Assembly (NCBI GenBank): GCA_020284085.1 | Contig: JACEVL010000078.1 | Coordinates: 2,116,310 to 2,180,309 of the forward strand | DNA: 64,000 nt | Direction: 5' to 3' | Source: Aporrectodea caliginosa | Lineage: Eukaryota > Annelida > Clitellata > Crassiclitellata > Lumbricidae | Shown here: positions 11,575 to 22,541 of the stretch, in pieces | How the letters are laid out: each line of letters begins with the position of its first letter | Numbering within the stretch: position 1 is the stretch's first letter | Notes under the pieces: model-generated | Databases searched by the model: none | The model's input: the letters and a program-made list of their open reading frames with translations, nothing else | Told to the model about the DNA's origin: nothing | Made by a program: the position numbers and the translations under genes

Positions 11575-12363
11575 TGTGGCGTTTTTGCCAGGGACCACCC
11601 TCCGGTTTTTGGGTCCACCCTCCGGTTTTTGGGACCACCCTCGATTTTCTGGGTCTCCCCGTTTTGGACCACCCTCCTTGGGCTGCGGCCGGCTTGGTTC
11701 TTTGCCCGTGGTGTATTGGCCTATGCTTGGCAACTCCTAGGCTTGGTTCCTGATAGGCTTGGCGACCTTAGGCTTGGCAACCCGTAGGCTTGGCAACTTC
11801 ATAGGCTTGGCAACCCGTGGGCTTGGTTCCTGATAGGCTTGGCGACCCGTAGGCTTGGCAACTTCATAGGCTTGGCAACCCGTGGGCTTGGTTCCTGATA
11901 GGCTTGGCGACCTTAGGCTTGGCAACTCCTGGGCTTGGCGACCATAGGCTTGGCAACCCCTAGGCTTGGCAACTTCTAGGCTTGGCAACCTAGGCTTGGC
12001 AACTCCCTAGGCTTGGCGACTTAGGCTTGGCAACCTGCTAGGCTTGGCAACCTAGCCTTGGTTCTGGAGTCCTACCCCTGCCCCAGCTGGGTATATATAG
12101 AGGGCGCTCTTGTGTAGTAGGTGTGTTCTGAGGTCTTTGTTGTGAGTCTTGTATGTTGTGGATCTGAAGTGGTGTGAATAAAGATCGTCGATTGAACTCT
12201 GGTGTTTGATTCCTTCGGTGGGTGACATTGACCGCTACAGCTCGTCGACTGGCAGATGCTGAAGTCCTTCGATAGACGACGGAGGCCGGACTAACGCTCC
12301 CATCCTGAGCGACACGCGCCTTACATTCGCATCCTGAGACGTGAAACCCCGTTTAACGTTACA
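11575..12363 (+). repeat. 5' LTR of retrotransposon
   Basis: It starts TGTGGCG and ends AACGTTACA (TG...CA). GTAG flanks the element at 11571-11574 and 16526-16529, and copy B has a single GTAG at 30476-30479, so this is a clean 4-bp target duplication. It carries a TATATATA box at 12092-12099 and an AATAAA at 12177-12182. The region 11720-12060 is a minisatellite of AGGCTTGGCAAC units. It is nearly identical to the 3' LTR but has one extra 20-bp CCACCCTCCGG unit. Confidence 0.95.
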
Positions 12364-12364
12364 T

Positions 12365-12384
12365 TGGTACCAGAGCCAGTGGGG
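12365..12384 (+). promoter_or_regulatory. primer binding site
   Basis: It begins two bases after the LTR with TGGTACCAGAGCC. This begins with TGG, the complement of a tRNA CCA end, and resembles the TGGTATCAGAGC site used by initiator-Met-tRNA-primed elements. The tRNA identity is not certain. Confidence 0.6.
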
Positions 12385-12429
12385 TTTTGACGGAGATTCC
12401 TGCCGCCGACGACGCTGAATCGACCGAAG

Positions 12430-15141
12430 ATGTTTCCAGGAGACGACGACGATACGATAGCCTACCCGATGCCAAGTCTGATCCGCACGCCTGCCGAGAC
12501 GTCGACGCCAGCCGCGAGGAGAGCGATGATGGACCGAAGCCGCCTGTTGGCCGAGATCGACTTCGATGACCCAGGGCAGGTGAGATCGAGCTTCCGCGAA
12601 GACAAGGAAGAAGAGATGACCGTGAAGCCGGAGAGAACGAGCTTCCGAGGAAAGACGGGCGATTCGACGATGGAAAAGACGAAATTGAAACCGAATTTCC
12701 GCGAAGAGACTGAAAGACCGAACGCACCGGGGACTTCGACGCCGAATCTGCTGGAAAATGTCAGTGACTTGCTGCGAAGCCGCCCGACGCCGATGAAACC
12801 AGGCAAGTTCGATGGGACGGGCTCGTTGGAGTCATTCCTAGTGCAGTTCGAGGTCTGCGCAAGGCACAACAAGTGGACGGCCGCGGACCGGGTCGACTAC
12901 TTGCGATGTTCGCTGGAGAAGGCCGCTACGCAACTTCTCTGGGACTTCGGCGCTCAACCGAGCGTAAGTTACGAAGAATTGGTCGAACGCCTTCGGCAGA
13001 GATACGGGACGGAAGGCCAGGCAGAAACCTTCCGCGCCCAGCTGTACTACCGCCGTCAACGCCCGGAAGAAAACCTGAGCGACCTGCTGCATGAGATCCG
13101 ACGACTGGTTGTCTTAGCCTACCCGGTGCCTTCCAACGAGACGACGCAGATCATCGCGAAGGATGCCTTCCTGGAAGCGATGAGAGACCGGGAGCTCTCG
13201 CTCAAAGTACGCGAGCGAGAACCGAAGAACCTGGACGAGGCATACCGGACCGCACTGCGTCTGGAGGCCTATCAACGGACAAACGATGCCGATGATCGCC
13301 GCAGACAGCCGAACCGAGTGCGAGGGACGCAAGAAACCGATCTGAGCGCTCAGCTTCAGGCTCAGATGGACCGCTTCTTGAATACCCAGCGAGATGAGCA
13401 GCGAAAATGGCAGCAAGAAATGGAGAAAAGAATGGACGAGCAATTCCGCGTGCTACGCCGAAGCCCTCCGACGACCGACGAACCGAGTCATGAAATCCGA
13501 CCTGAGCGAGACCGCCCAGGCCCTCCGGAGAATCAGCGACGCGAAATGACCTGCTTCAACTGCGGACGAGCCGGTCACATGGCCCGTAACTGCCGACGAG
13601 ATCGCCGATACCAGAATCGCCAGACCGCGACGACCGAGCCCGATGCTTCGATGCCACCGGACCCGGTGGTGATGAACCATACGACGCGCCCAAGAATGCC
13701 GGACCGTGCTACGAACAACGCAGTCTACATCCGCGGTGAGATCAACGGACGACCGCAGCTATGCCTGATCGACACTGGATCGGAAGTCAGCCTGGTGCCT
13801 TCATCTACTGTCGACGGGTTAGAACTTCGCTCTTGCAATCGCGTTTTGATGGCTGCTAATGGGTCCGACATAAATGTCCTGGGTGAGGTGCGGGTGCCCA
13901 TTAAGATTACGAACGGGTTTTATATTCACACTTCCTTCCTGGTTTCTGATCAAATTTCTGAGCCCATGTTAGGTATGGACTGGCTGAGAGAACATCGCTG
14001 CCGCTTAGGCTTTGGTATGGGATCTTTATTTGTGGGACGCAGGCGTATTTCCCTGGTTAGGGGTAATGGATCTATTTGGTGCCGGCGCGTGATCGTCGCC
14101 GAGGAGGTGTTGGTTTCCCCTAAGTCCCAGAGGGATGTACCGGTCAAGACGATGTACGGTAATTTAACGACCGTAGCGCCAGCCTGGATGACGGAGGCTA
14201 AGGAAATCCAACCCGGGGTCCATCTGGCCCGCGTAGTTGTCGGTGACTACGCAAATGCTCGGGTAAGGGTGGTGAACTTGAGCGAAAATCCAGTCCGGTT
14301 GTCCAAGGATCGCCCCTTAGGAGAGTTGCACCCGGTAGAGGTAGAAATGTGCGAGACCAACCGTGAGGACGCGGTCGGCCAAGCTTCTGCTACTGATAAA
14401 TTGTTAGCGGATTTGCCCGTAGAAGTGCCACTTGAGATACGGGAACGATTAGGCGCTTTGCTGGTGAAATATAACGATGTATTTTCCGCGAGTGATAGGG
14501 ACATAGGCAGAACGTCGGTAAGCACGCATAGAATTGAGACGGGAGATGCGCGCCCAGTGAGACAGCCATTAAGACGACAGCAACCGCTGCCGCATAGGGT
14601 TACGGTCGAAGCAAAGTCGGATAGTATGTTGACTGAGGAGGTAATTGAACCAGCCGTAAGGAAAGCATGCAAGAAAGACAGATCATTAAAAGGTGACCTA
14701 AACTATTGGCGAGTGGTTGACAGGTTGTTCCTATTTGTGTTAATAATCATGGGTGGTCTTGTTGAGTGTGGGAAAGTTTTCCGACTTCCAGAGGTAATTA
14801 AGTCGAGGGCATTTATCTTTCCCCCTCATGGGAATAGATCGGTAGAACAATTTCCACGGACCTTAGTGGGGAGGGTAAACAGCAGCCATGAAAATGTGTT
14901 TGTTGAGGTTGTTTTACTCGTCGCCTCTCGACTCCGAAAGACGCGGAACTCCAAGCCATTTGTCGCGCACATCGACAAGCTGCGACCCAGCTCCGATGAG
15001 AACTTCGACGAGACGGGCGGGGCTGCCGCTCCGATCTCTGACGCGCCTGGCCAGAGAGCCGCGACGCCTCCCATCTCCGAGGTTGACGCCTTGGATCGAC
15101 GACCGAAGCGGACGGTACGCGTACCGGCCCGCTACCGCTAG
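12430..15141 (+). CDS. gag-protease polyprotein with internal pol deletion
   Basis: This 903-codon frame starts 66 bases after the 5' LTR. Residues around 115-235 look like the retrotransposon Gag domain (PGKFDGTGSLESFL onward). A zinc knuckle CFNCGRAGHMARNC starts near residue 375. An aspartic protease has DTGSEVS near 448 and MLGMDWL near 514. A stub of the reverse transcriptase start (MLTEEVIEPA) lies near 735. The frame then runs into pol-end sequence, including an integrase C-terminal block (KPFVAHIDKLRP near 840). No YxDD, RNase H or DDE core is present. The fusion is in frame with no stop. Gypsy (Metaviridae-like) affiliation is inferred from domain order. It probably depends on another element for replication enzymes. 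Confidence 0.9.
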   Translation: MFPGDDDDTIAYPMPSLIRTPAETSTPAARRAMMDRSRLLAEIDFDDPGQVRSSFREDKEEEMTVKPERTSFRGKTGDSTMEKTKLKPNFREETERPNAPGTSTPNLLENVSDLLRSRPTPMKPGKFDGTGSLESFLVQFEVCARHNKWTAADRVDYLRCSLEKAATQLLWDFGAQPSVSYEELVERLRQRYGTEGQAETFRAQLYYRRQRPEENLSDLLHEIRRLVVLAYPVPSNETTQIIAKDAFLEAMRDRELSLKVREREPKNLDEAYRTALRLEAYQRTNDADDRRRQPNRVRGTQETDLSAQLQAQMDRFLNTQRDEQRKWQQEMEKRMDEQFRVLRRSPPTTDEPSHEIRPERDRPGPPENQRREMTCFNCGRAGHMARNCRRDRRYQNRQTATTEPDASMPPDPVVMNHTTRPRMPDRATNNAVYIRGEINGRPQLCLIDTGSEVSLVPSSTVDGLELRSCNRVLMAANGSDINVLGEVRVPIKITNGFYIHTSFLVSDQISEPMLGMDWLREHRCRLGFGMGSLFVGRRRISLVRGNGSIWCRRVIVAEEVLVSPKSQRDVPVKTMYGNLTTVAPAWMTEAKEIQPGVHLARVVVGDYANARVRVVNLSENPVRLSKDRPLGELHPVEVEMCETNREDAVGQASATDKLLADLPVEVPLEIRERLGALLVKYNDVFSASDRDIGRTSVSTHRIETGDARPVRQPLRRQQPLPHRVTVEAKSDSMLTEEVIEPAVRKACKKDRSLKGDLNYWRVVDRLFLFVLIIMGGLVECGKVFRLPEVIKSRAFIFPPHGNRSVEQFPRTLVGRVNSSHENVFVEVVLLVASRLRKTRNSKPFVAHIDKLRPSSDENFDETGGAAAPISDAPGQRAATPPISEVDALDRRPKRTVRVPARYR

Positions 15142-15755
15142 AGGCTTCCGATGTCCTCGAGCGACAGACGATGACGATGTTTTGCGCCTCCGCCGCGTGC
15201 TGCTGCCTGGCACCCCTCGTCGGCCCGGACTCTGACTCGGTCCCCTTCCTTCCCCCAGACGCCTTTTGTCTGGGGATGCGTTGAGCCCTCCGTCCTTGAC
15301 GTTGAGAGACCATGGCTATTTCCCCCTTTTTTCCGCCAGACCCTTTTGTCTGTGAGTCCGTTGGGCCCTCCGTCCCTGACGTCGAGAGACTATGGCCATT
15401 TCTTTTTAATTGTTTAATTGTTTTGTGTCGCCGAGAAACGGCTTTAATTGTTGATTGCTTTTGATTTGTTTTTGATTGTTGGCCCGTTGGCCTCTGTGTT
15501 TAATTGTCTAGCGAGTTTTCTGGGCCGTTGGCCACTGCGATTGGACTTTTTAATTGTAGAGACTTTACCGGTCGCGAAGAACGCCCTTAGTTCGCTGGAC
15601 AGGAGCTAGGACTTAGCCGTTTATTTGTTGCAGGACTTTAGTATGCGAGCCTTGGTCTTGGACTTTGTTCGGCCCGTTGGCCACACTGTTGTTCAATGAT
15701 TGCCATGCGGGTGCCCGGTAGATATGGGGGCATATCTATCGTGGTGGGAGGAGGA
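15142..15755 (+). other. 3' untranslated part of LTR element with polypurine tract
   Basis: No frame continues after the stop at 15139-15141. Repeated phrases such as GGCCCGTTGGCC and TTTTGTCTG occur. The purine-rich run GTGGTGGGAGGAGGA at 15741-15755 directly abuts the 3' LTR and is the expected plus-strand primer site. Confidence 0.75.
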
Positions 15756-16525
15756 TGTGGCGTTTTTGCCAGGGACCACCCTCCGGTTTTTGGGACCACC
15801 CTCGGTTTTCTGGGTCTCCCCGTTTTGGACCACCCTCCTTGGGCTGCGGCCGGCTTGGTTCTTTGCCCGTGGTGTATTGGCCTAGGCTTGGCAACTCCCT
15901 AGGCTTGGTTCCTGATAGGCTTGGCGACCTTAGGCTTGGCAACCCGTAGGCTTGGCAACTTCATAGGCTTGGCAACCCGTGGGCTTGGTTCCTGATAGGC
16001 TTGGCGACCCGTAGGCTTGGCAACTTCATAGGCTTGGCAACCCGTGGGCTTGGTTCCTGATAGGCTTGGCGACCTTAGGCTTGGCAACTCCTGGGCTTGG
16101 CGACCATAGGCTTGGCAACCCCTAGGCTTGGCAACTTCTAGGCTTGGCAACCTAGGCTTGGCAACTCCCTAGGCTTGGCGACTTAGGCTTGGCAACCTGC
16201 TAGGCTTGGCAACCTAGCCTTGGTTCTGGAGTCCTACCCCTGCCCCAGCTGGGTATATATAGAGGGCGCTCTTGTGTAGTAGGTGTGTTCTGAGGTCTTT
16301 GTTGTGAGTCTTGTATGTTGTGGATCTGAAGTGGTGTGAATAAAGATCGTCGATTGAACTCTGGTGTTTGATTCCTTCGGTGGGTGACATTGACCGCTAC
16401 AGCTCGTCGACTGGCAGATGCTGAAGTCCTTCGATAGACGACGGAGGCCGGACTAACGCTCCCATCCTGAGCGACACGCGCCTTACATTCGCATCCTGAG
16501 ACGTGAAACCCCGTTTAACGTTACA
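15756..16525 (+). repeat. 3' LTR of retrotransposon
   Basis: It starts TGTGGCG and ends AACGTTACA, like the 5' LTR, with a TATA box at 16254-16261 and AATAAA at 16339-16344. It is 770 bp versus 789 bp, mainly because one 20-bp unit near the start is absent. High identity to the 5' LTR implies a young insertion. Confidence 0.95.
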
Positions 16526-16930
16526 GTAGCCTACTTAAAGTTCTGACTTACGGTATAGGCCTATAAGAACTTAATATGAAGTAATATCAATCAGTTTATT
16601 AGTCTATCAGTCAACAAGAGATACTGAGTACAAAGACAACATTTCGCATTTTGGATAACTTAGAAATTCAAATAACTTTAATAAAGTTTATTTCCTATAA
16701 GGTGCTGTTTATTTCTCAACTGATGACACTCAAGAGTGACTTAAATCAGATGAATCCTTGAAAGGACAGAGACAACGTAAGGGATATCAGACAAAATTAA
16801 GATTAAACAAACAATAACAGACAATAAATAAATAAATAAAGTTACATACAAAAAATAAAAAACGAAAAAAACTACGTTTTTGGAAAAAAAATAAAAAATA
16901 AAAAATGCTTTTTACAACTATGCGTCCTAT

Positions 16931-17290
16931 AGTCTAGCGCATTATCCATGTATGCCCTCTGGGTTCTGCGCTCGCACGGCCTCTTGCCTCAAGCCAGCCA
17001 AGAGATGGCAAGAATGACAACAGTTGCATCACTCATGTATGCATCGCCGGCTTGGTGGGGGTACACCCTAGATCGGGACAGAGCTAGGATCGATCAGCTA
17101 TTGAATAGGATGGAGTGGAGTGGCTTTCTCCGTCCTTCCGCCCAAAGTGCGGAGCAACTGGCCGGAGTGGCAGATGACCGCTTGTTAAGGGCAATTATTT
17201 CTTACCTTACCACGTGCTTAGAAGACATTTACCAGAGCCACGTCGCAACAATTGTAATCTCCTATCTCGGGCACTTGGGTTCCATTTGCC
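16931..17290 (+). mobile_element. LINE thumb-region fragment, 3' part (split)
   Basis: The frame at 16948-17295 encodes SMYALWVLRSHGLLPQ, then MYASPAWWGYTL and ADDRLLRAI. These blocks follow the reverse transcriptase palm in CR1/Jockey-like LINEs. It is the continuation of 11136-11203 across the nested insertions. Copy B has the same at 30876-31243. Confidence 0.7.
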
Positions 17291-17504
17291 ACTGAAGAGC
17301 GATCGTAAGTTTATACCACGCCTCCTTTAGCCAAACATGTATTAAATTGCCCGGGTCTTATGGCAGGCCGGTGGAGTCCCGGATGGATCCGTTGCCTCGA
17401 TATTATTATAGTCGTTTAATTGCCAGACCAGATGACACATCGCAACTGGGTACAGTCAAGGGGAACTACAACTGAAATAGGAAGTTATATTTATAGCGCC
17501 ATAT

Positions 17505-17660
17505 TTCGCTTAAAGACTGTGAGCCAGATTTGACTGACTGTCGATATAGGATTCGGGGATAAAATTACGGGCGTCCTTTGCTGGCAGAGTGAAGTCATGC
17601 GACCTCTGACGGAGGATGTAATTGTGGCGTGTCAGCGGTGGAAACAAACTGCGCAGGACG
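17505..17660 (-). mobile_element. LINE C-terminal relic (copy A)
   Basis: The minus strand reads RHNYILRQRSHDFTLPAKD then ARNFIPE, a typical LINE C-terminal block. It is next to a GGGA-rich tract. Copy B equivalent: 31455-31612. Confidence 0.65.
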
Positions 17661-17663
17661 TGG

Positions 17664-17860
17664 GTCTCATTAGGTAGGTAGGGAGGGAGGGATGGAGGGA
17701 GGGAGGTTGGGAGGGAGGGAGGCAGAGATGGACGGAGGCAAGGATGGAGGAACGGAGGGAGCCAGGGAGTGAAGGATGGTGGGAGAGGGAGTGAGGAAGG
17801 GACGGATGGACGGATGAACGGAGGGAGGGACGGAAGGAAAAACCGAGAGAGGCAGGGAGA
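17664..17860. repeat. GGGA/GGAGG-rich simple repeat
   Basis: Purine-rich units GGGAGGGA and GGACGGA run for about 200 bp. The serine/proline-rich frames on the minus strand are artefacts. Copy B: 31623-31810. Confidence 0.9.
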
Positions 17861-17964
17861 GAGGCTGACGTCAATCACACATCACAACCTGACGACGCAC
17901 CTGACAACGCATCTCTTCACATGTTCAAATTCTTTTCAACCGTCTTAGGACGGGCAAGCATCTA

Positions 17965-18114
<150 letters not shown>

Positions 18115-18572
18115 ATTTTGCCCTGAGGTACTTCATTCCCCAGGGCTTAGATATTATATAAGGTGAAGCATCTGGAACGGCTACTCATCCATGTCGCTTA
18201 AGGGCTTAACAAACGTTGATTATGATTATTATTATCATTATTGTTGTTGTTCTTATTTTTATTTTTATTGTTATCGCTATCGTACCGTTATTATTATTAT
18301 TATTATCATTATTATCATTATTATTGTTGTTTTATTTTTCATTTTTATTGTTATCGCTAACGTTACCGTTGCCGTTATTGTTATTGCTATTGTTATTATA
18401 GGTATTAATTAACAAACACATGTAGGCCTACTGAGTAATAATTATCAAGAAAGAGTGGTCAAGGTTGGTATGAGCTAGGCCTATAAGCTTTCTGTTGCAC
18501 ATTACTTGTCAACAAAAATTACTGCAGCTTTAACACTTGTTTTGTGTAATAAGTGAATTCCAATTCCAACTT

Positions 18573-18696
18573 CAGTGCTGGAGTGGTTCAAGGGTCGGGG
18601 GTTGAATCTGTCTCTTGGAAATTTCCAAGAGACAGACCATTGATGTCATGAAATTACTGGGGGTCAACCCCCGACCCTTGAACCACTCCAGCACTG
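18573..18696. repeat. palindromic MITE-like hairpin, left arm deleted (copy A)
   Basis: The ends are CAGTGCTGGAGTGGTTCAAG and its complement. The centre is CTTGGAAATTTCCAAG. The right arm is full; the left arm lacks roughly 25-30 bases relative to copy B at 32537-32683. No target duplication is clear. Confidence 0.85.
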
Positions 18697-18699
18697 ATT

Positions 18700-19325
18700 A
18701 ATGTAACCGCCGACAACCATGACCATAATTTTTATTGAACCATCAAGTAGCAGACAAACAGCATTAACATACTGTGATTACCGTAAAATTACCGTAAAAT
18801 AGGTCAGGGAGCAATAGGAAAGGAAAACCCCTAAGAGGCCCCGCTTAAACGGGGCCATCCTTTCTTAGAGCGATAAACTAGCAGCAGGTTAGGTTCAGTT
18901 ACATTTCGATTTCGGATAACTTAACTAGTTAATTAACTAGGCAATTGGTGCACACACGTCGTACTGATGACTGCGCTATATCAGATAGTCAAGCAGTTTA
19001 CGTTTAAACAGTTAAATGTTGGCCGAACATCGTATCTCAGCAGGAGTACTATTACAGGTATTAGGTCCAGCACATTTGAGCGAAAACTTGCTGCAGTGCG
19101 GAAATAAATAGGTCTGTAGCTGCCTGAGGACCGTGCGTTATAAGGATTGATTTCAGATGTAGCAGTGAAGTAGGCCTAGTTATTAAAAGTAGTTGGTATA
19201 TAGTTGCCTAGTTGCATATCTATACATAAACTCGTCAATTTATAGTATTGTAATTTGCTTAATTTTCAAAATACGCATTGTTTGTAGGTAAAGTCAGTGG
19301 GGAAAGATAAGAGCATGGTTTGATT
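18700..19325. other. non-coding, shared with copy B
   Basis: Nothing coding is recognised. A short hairpin GGCCCCGCTTAAACGGGGCC lies near 18837. A TAGGCCTA at 19171 is missing in copy B. Confidence 0.5.
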
Positions 19326-19990
19326 GATGCAACGCCGACAACCGACGCTCAATCCATGCTTGAGAGTCAGTTGTCGGCGTTGAATCAGTCAGTGCAGGCG
19401 TGGTTCAGAGGTCGGGGTTGGTCCGTCGTCATTCATTGTCAATGCCTACGACCTCCATCCGGTTCACTCTTAGTACAAAATGGTGAAAGGTACGCCGACG
19501 ACACGTACCTGCTGATTGAGGCATCTAAGCGCGACACGGTCCGTGGGTGTCATCCTGGGCCTCCCAGAACAACCTTAGGCTTAATCCGAAGAAGTCTCGA
19601 GAGATGTTGATCGTACACCGTGGTGTGCTGACCCTCCACCGCCGCTTTATGACGTGGTGAGGGTGGCCTCGATGAAGATTTTGGGAGTCACCATTAGTGA
19701 AGATCTCCGTGCCACCTTCCACGTCCGAGAGATCCTGGGTGCCTGTTCGGGCTCTCTCCATGCTCTGAGAGTGCTCAGGGCTCACGTCTGCTTAGTTGGC
19801 GGGGAGTGGCACAGGGTGTCAGAAAAATTACGGTTGCTAGACTGCTCTACGTTGCCCCACCTGGTGGGGTAACGCCTCTGCAGACCTGCCATGAAACGTA
19901 AATACAAGCTTCGCGCGAGACCACATGACCTTCTTTTGCCGGATAAGGACAACAGAAATTACATCTCGCCGGTTTTATACAAGTGCATTC
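19326..19990 (+). mobile_element. LINE reverse transcriptase palm-to-tail relic (copy A)
   Basis: Frames read ERYADDTYLLIEASKRDTV, with YADD the catalytic reverse transcriptase motif, then LRLNPKKS in a shifted frame. MKILGVTISEDL, LHALRVLRAH and RPHDLLLPDKDNRNYI follow. Several frameshifts make it dead. An inverted pair AACGCCGACAAC/GTTGTCGGCGTT lies at 19329-19382. Copy B: 33320-34300, interrupted by a hAT MITE. Confidence 0.75.
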
Positions 19991-20139
19991 CCTAGGCCTG
20001 CTTGCTATCTTTGTAATCCCCTAGTTGAACAATATTTAATTTACATCATAATCCTCTGTTTAGGCAAAATCTGCGGTGTATCAACCCGTGTTATTTAATA
20101 ATAAACGAATATAGTATAGGGCCTACCCGGTAACAGACA

Positions 20140-20330
20140 AACCGCCATGGGCGTAGCAAGAAAAAATTTCGGAGGGAGTTTTAAGATTCCAGGGGGTTTC
20201 TATTGAAAATGGTCGCAAAAGTCCAGTTTTTTTTGGATTTTGTATGTAAAAGCATATAATTTTTTTTTTCGGAAACTTATTTCGGGGGTCTGAACCCGTA
20301 AAACCACTTCCTAAATACGCCCATGCAAAC
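20140..20330. repeat. dispersed MITE-like repeat with GGGCGTAGC end
   Basis: It starts CATGGGCGTAGCAAGAAAAA and ends TACGCCCATG, imperfect inverted ends. A related fragment lies at 43924-44020 in intron 5. Copy B: 34445-34630. It codes for nothing. Confidence 0.55.
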
Positions 20331-20684
20331 CGCGCCTCTGATTGGCATTTCTTGTGACTTCGCGCGCGTTAAAAATCTTCATAATAAAACTAGTCTTTCT
20401 GGCTGCACGTCACGATACGTGAATCTTTAAAAGTTACTAAAAAATACATAGTTTTGCTTAGTACCAGGCACTACACGTTTTGGCTGTGCACTTGCGCTGC
20501 AGACTTTTTAAGGCATGCTCTTTAAAACTTGGTAGTTTCTTTATTTGTTGTGTGTGGTGTCGTAAATATTATCCACAGGCTATTACCATTTCAGAATTGG
20601 TTCGTGGAGCAAGGAACATCGGAGTCATATAACTGCGCACAGTAGTCAATAAAAGGAAACAGTTTCAAAGCGTAACCTTTGAGG

Positions 20685-21347
20685 ATGTCGTCAATGTCTG
20701 AATCTATTGACAGGATTGTTGAGAAGCAGGCGCCAATAATTATTGGCAATGGGATGGATGTAACGGATGCCTGGAATCCAGTTCCAGTTGATGCGGTTGT
20801 GGTCAACGGTGTCAATAAAGTGAACTCAACAGAACCAGCGCTGAAGGCAATTGTTCCAAATGGCGATTCAGGTGGTGGTGGAAACGAGGATGGTGTGGAG
20901 GGGTATAGTCGGCCCTTCTCATCCGAGGACACACTGACAGTGTTGGGTGTGTCGAAGGTGGAATCAGAGCTCCCGACGCAGATCGAAGAGGGACACGGGG
21001 CTGCGAGGTCTGTGACCGTCGTGCGTTGGGTCGTAATGGCCCTTCTCAGCCTCGGCTTCCTGACCTGCCTCGTGTCGAGCAAGATATCAGTACTGTCGAT
21101 CGCCAGCCTGCTGAGGATCTACCGCAACGCCAGCAAACATGACAGGCATTCCAACTCCAGTGTGAAGAAGTCCTTCTACTCCGATCTTCGAGTGTCAGGG
21201 ACTTGGGTCGATTATGGGATCGAGTCATGTGTTCTTTGGATGCTGATCGTTTTGCTTGTGCCAAACGTTGCAACCCTCATTCTCGCCCTTTTCACAGGAG
21301 CTTGTCGACACGATCGACCTTGGCCAGCGTGGTCGGCTATTGCATGG
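20685..21347 (+). CDS. CHS: chitin synthase exon 1, intact copy A
   Basis: The first ATG with an in-frame TAA just upstream (20673-20675) gives [15 protein letters not shown] and 221 codons. Two hydrophobic segments lie near residues 113-131 and 181-207. The exon ends SAIAW at donor GTCAGT (phase 0) and joins GLASSIL in exon 2. Unlike copy B it is not interrupted. It has two extra codons (II at residues 19-20 region) relative to B. Whether a further 5' non-coding exon exists cannot be seen. Confidence 0.85.
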
Positions 21348-21419
21348 GTCAGTCACATCTACTCTACTCTTTGCATGCCCACGACGACGATTATGATGAT
21401 GGTAGTGTATATGGTATGG

Positions 21420-21492
<73 letters not shown>

Positions 21493-21880
21493 AATAATGA
21501 TTATAATGATGATGATAATGATGATGATGATGACAGTGTAGATGGTGATGATGATGATGATAGTGTAGATGATATAGTATAGATGATGATGATGGCAGTG
21601 ATGATAGGGTAGATGAGGATGATGATAGTGTAGACGATGATAATGATGATGATGATAGTGTAGACGATGATAATGATGATGATGATTGTGTAGATGATGA
21701 TAATGATGATGATGATGATGATAATGATGATGCTGATGAATGATGATTACGATGATGATGATGATAACGACAATGAAAGTGCCAGTAAAGACTACCTTAG
21801 TGATTAAGACAACGAAGTAAATAAGTGAATGAATAAGAAAATAAATAAAAACGCCTGAAAATGTATTTGTCTATTTTCAG
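21348..21880 (+). other. intron 1 with GAT microsatellite (copy A)
   Basis: Donor GTCAGT and acceptor TATTTTCAG bound a 533-bp intron. Most of it (about 21420-21770) is GAT repeat with interruptions. The open frames of methionine or aspartate runs are artefacts. Confidence 0.85.
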
Positions 21881-22541
21881 GGCTTGGCATCGAGTATATT
21901 GGAGTCGTTGGGTTTGGTCATCTTTACCCTTGAGGTGATGTCTGACTCGCCTGCAAGCATCGTCGTCTGGGTGATGAACGGCGTCTTCTCCATGCCACTC
22001 CTCTTCCACTTCGTCCGTCTCTGTCGCGGTCACAATTCTTCTTCCTCTTCGAAGTGCTGGAAGATCGTGCTCCTCTGCCTCGGTCTGGTCTTCGAGGTGG
22101 CTGGCATCGTCTTGGCTGTCTTCGTCGTCAAGTCTCAATTCGGTTCCCGGCGTTCCATCGGAGAGGTCTGGGAGATCCCCGTATCACTGATCCTCATCTC
22201 GATCGCATGGAGTCCTTACGTCCAGAAGCGCCAGCTGTACCCGCGTCAGGACCAGCTGGAGCGGCTCTGGAGACAGAAGAGATCGCGTCAGACCCTGGAC
22301 GTTCCATCCCCCGACACAGCCATCTGCATCTATCCGGAGCTGAGCGCCCGATGGAAGAATTCAGCCATCACCTGTCTTCTGCGGATCGTCTTCATTCCAG
22401 GCTTCGCAATCCTCTACGGCTACGCCACGAAGCTGATTAACGTGTCCGACCTGAGGGCCGGGTTTCTCAACCTGACCCCAGCGCATCCGGAATTCGCCTC
22501 CTTCATGATCAACATCTGTAGCAGCGTCATCGGAAGCATCC
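21881..22541 (+). pseudogene. CHS: chitin synthase exon 2, truncated (copy A)
   Basis: It is identical in frame to copy B from [12 protein letters not shown] to SSVIGSI, apart from R/S at LC(R/S)GHN. After about 22541 the sequence leaves copy B and the frame reaches a stop at 22583-22585. The second half of the exon, with its membrane segments, is lost or is elsewhere. Because the break is the end of the A/B identity, this is either the junction of a partial tandem duplication or a haplotype join in the assembly. Confidence 0.85.

Larger units (their letters stand above)
11204..16922. mobile_element. hAT-type non-autonomous element, interrupted by LTR element (copy A)
   Basis: The ends are CATAGTTGTTAAAAA and TTTTTACAACTATG in inverted orientation, flanked by the 8-bp direct repeat CGTCCTAT (11196-11203, 16923-16930). 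An 8-bp duplication with CA...TG ends is the hAT hallmark. Without the LTR insertion it is about 764 bp, AT-rich and non-coding. Copy B at 30103-30867 has the uninterrupted version. Confidence 0.85.

Noticed and set aside
14813..15313. 166-codon Arg/Ser-rich minus-strand frame
   Set aside because: It is a shadow of the GC-rich pol end of the LTR element, with no recognisable domain.
17040..17295. Possible host protein with SPAWWGY motif
   Set aside because: The block is a recurrent LINE thumb-region sequence, also seen at 7370 and 26398, and it is split by transposons.
22054..22440. 128-codon frame overlapping chitin synthase exon 2
   Set aside because: It is a shadow frame of the exon. The correct frame matches the chitin synthase join and is shared by both copies.
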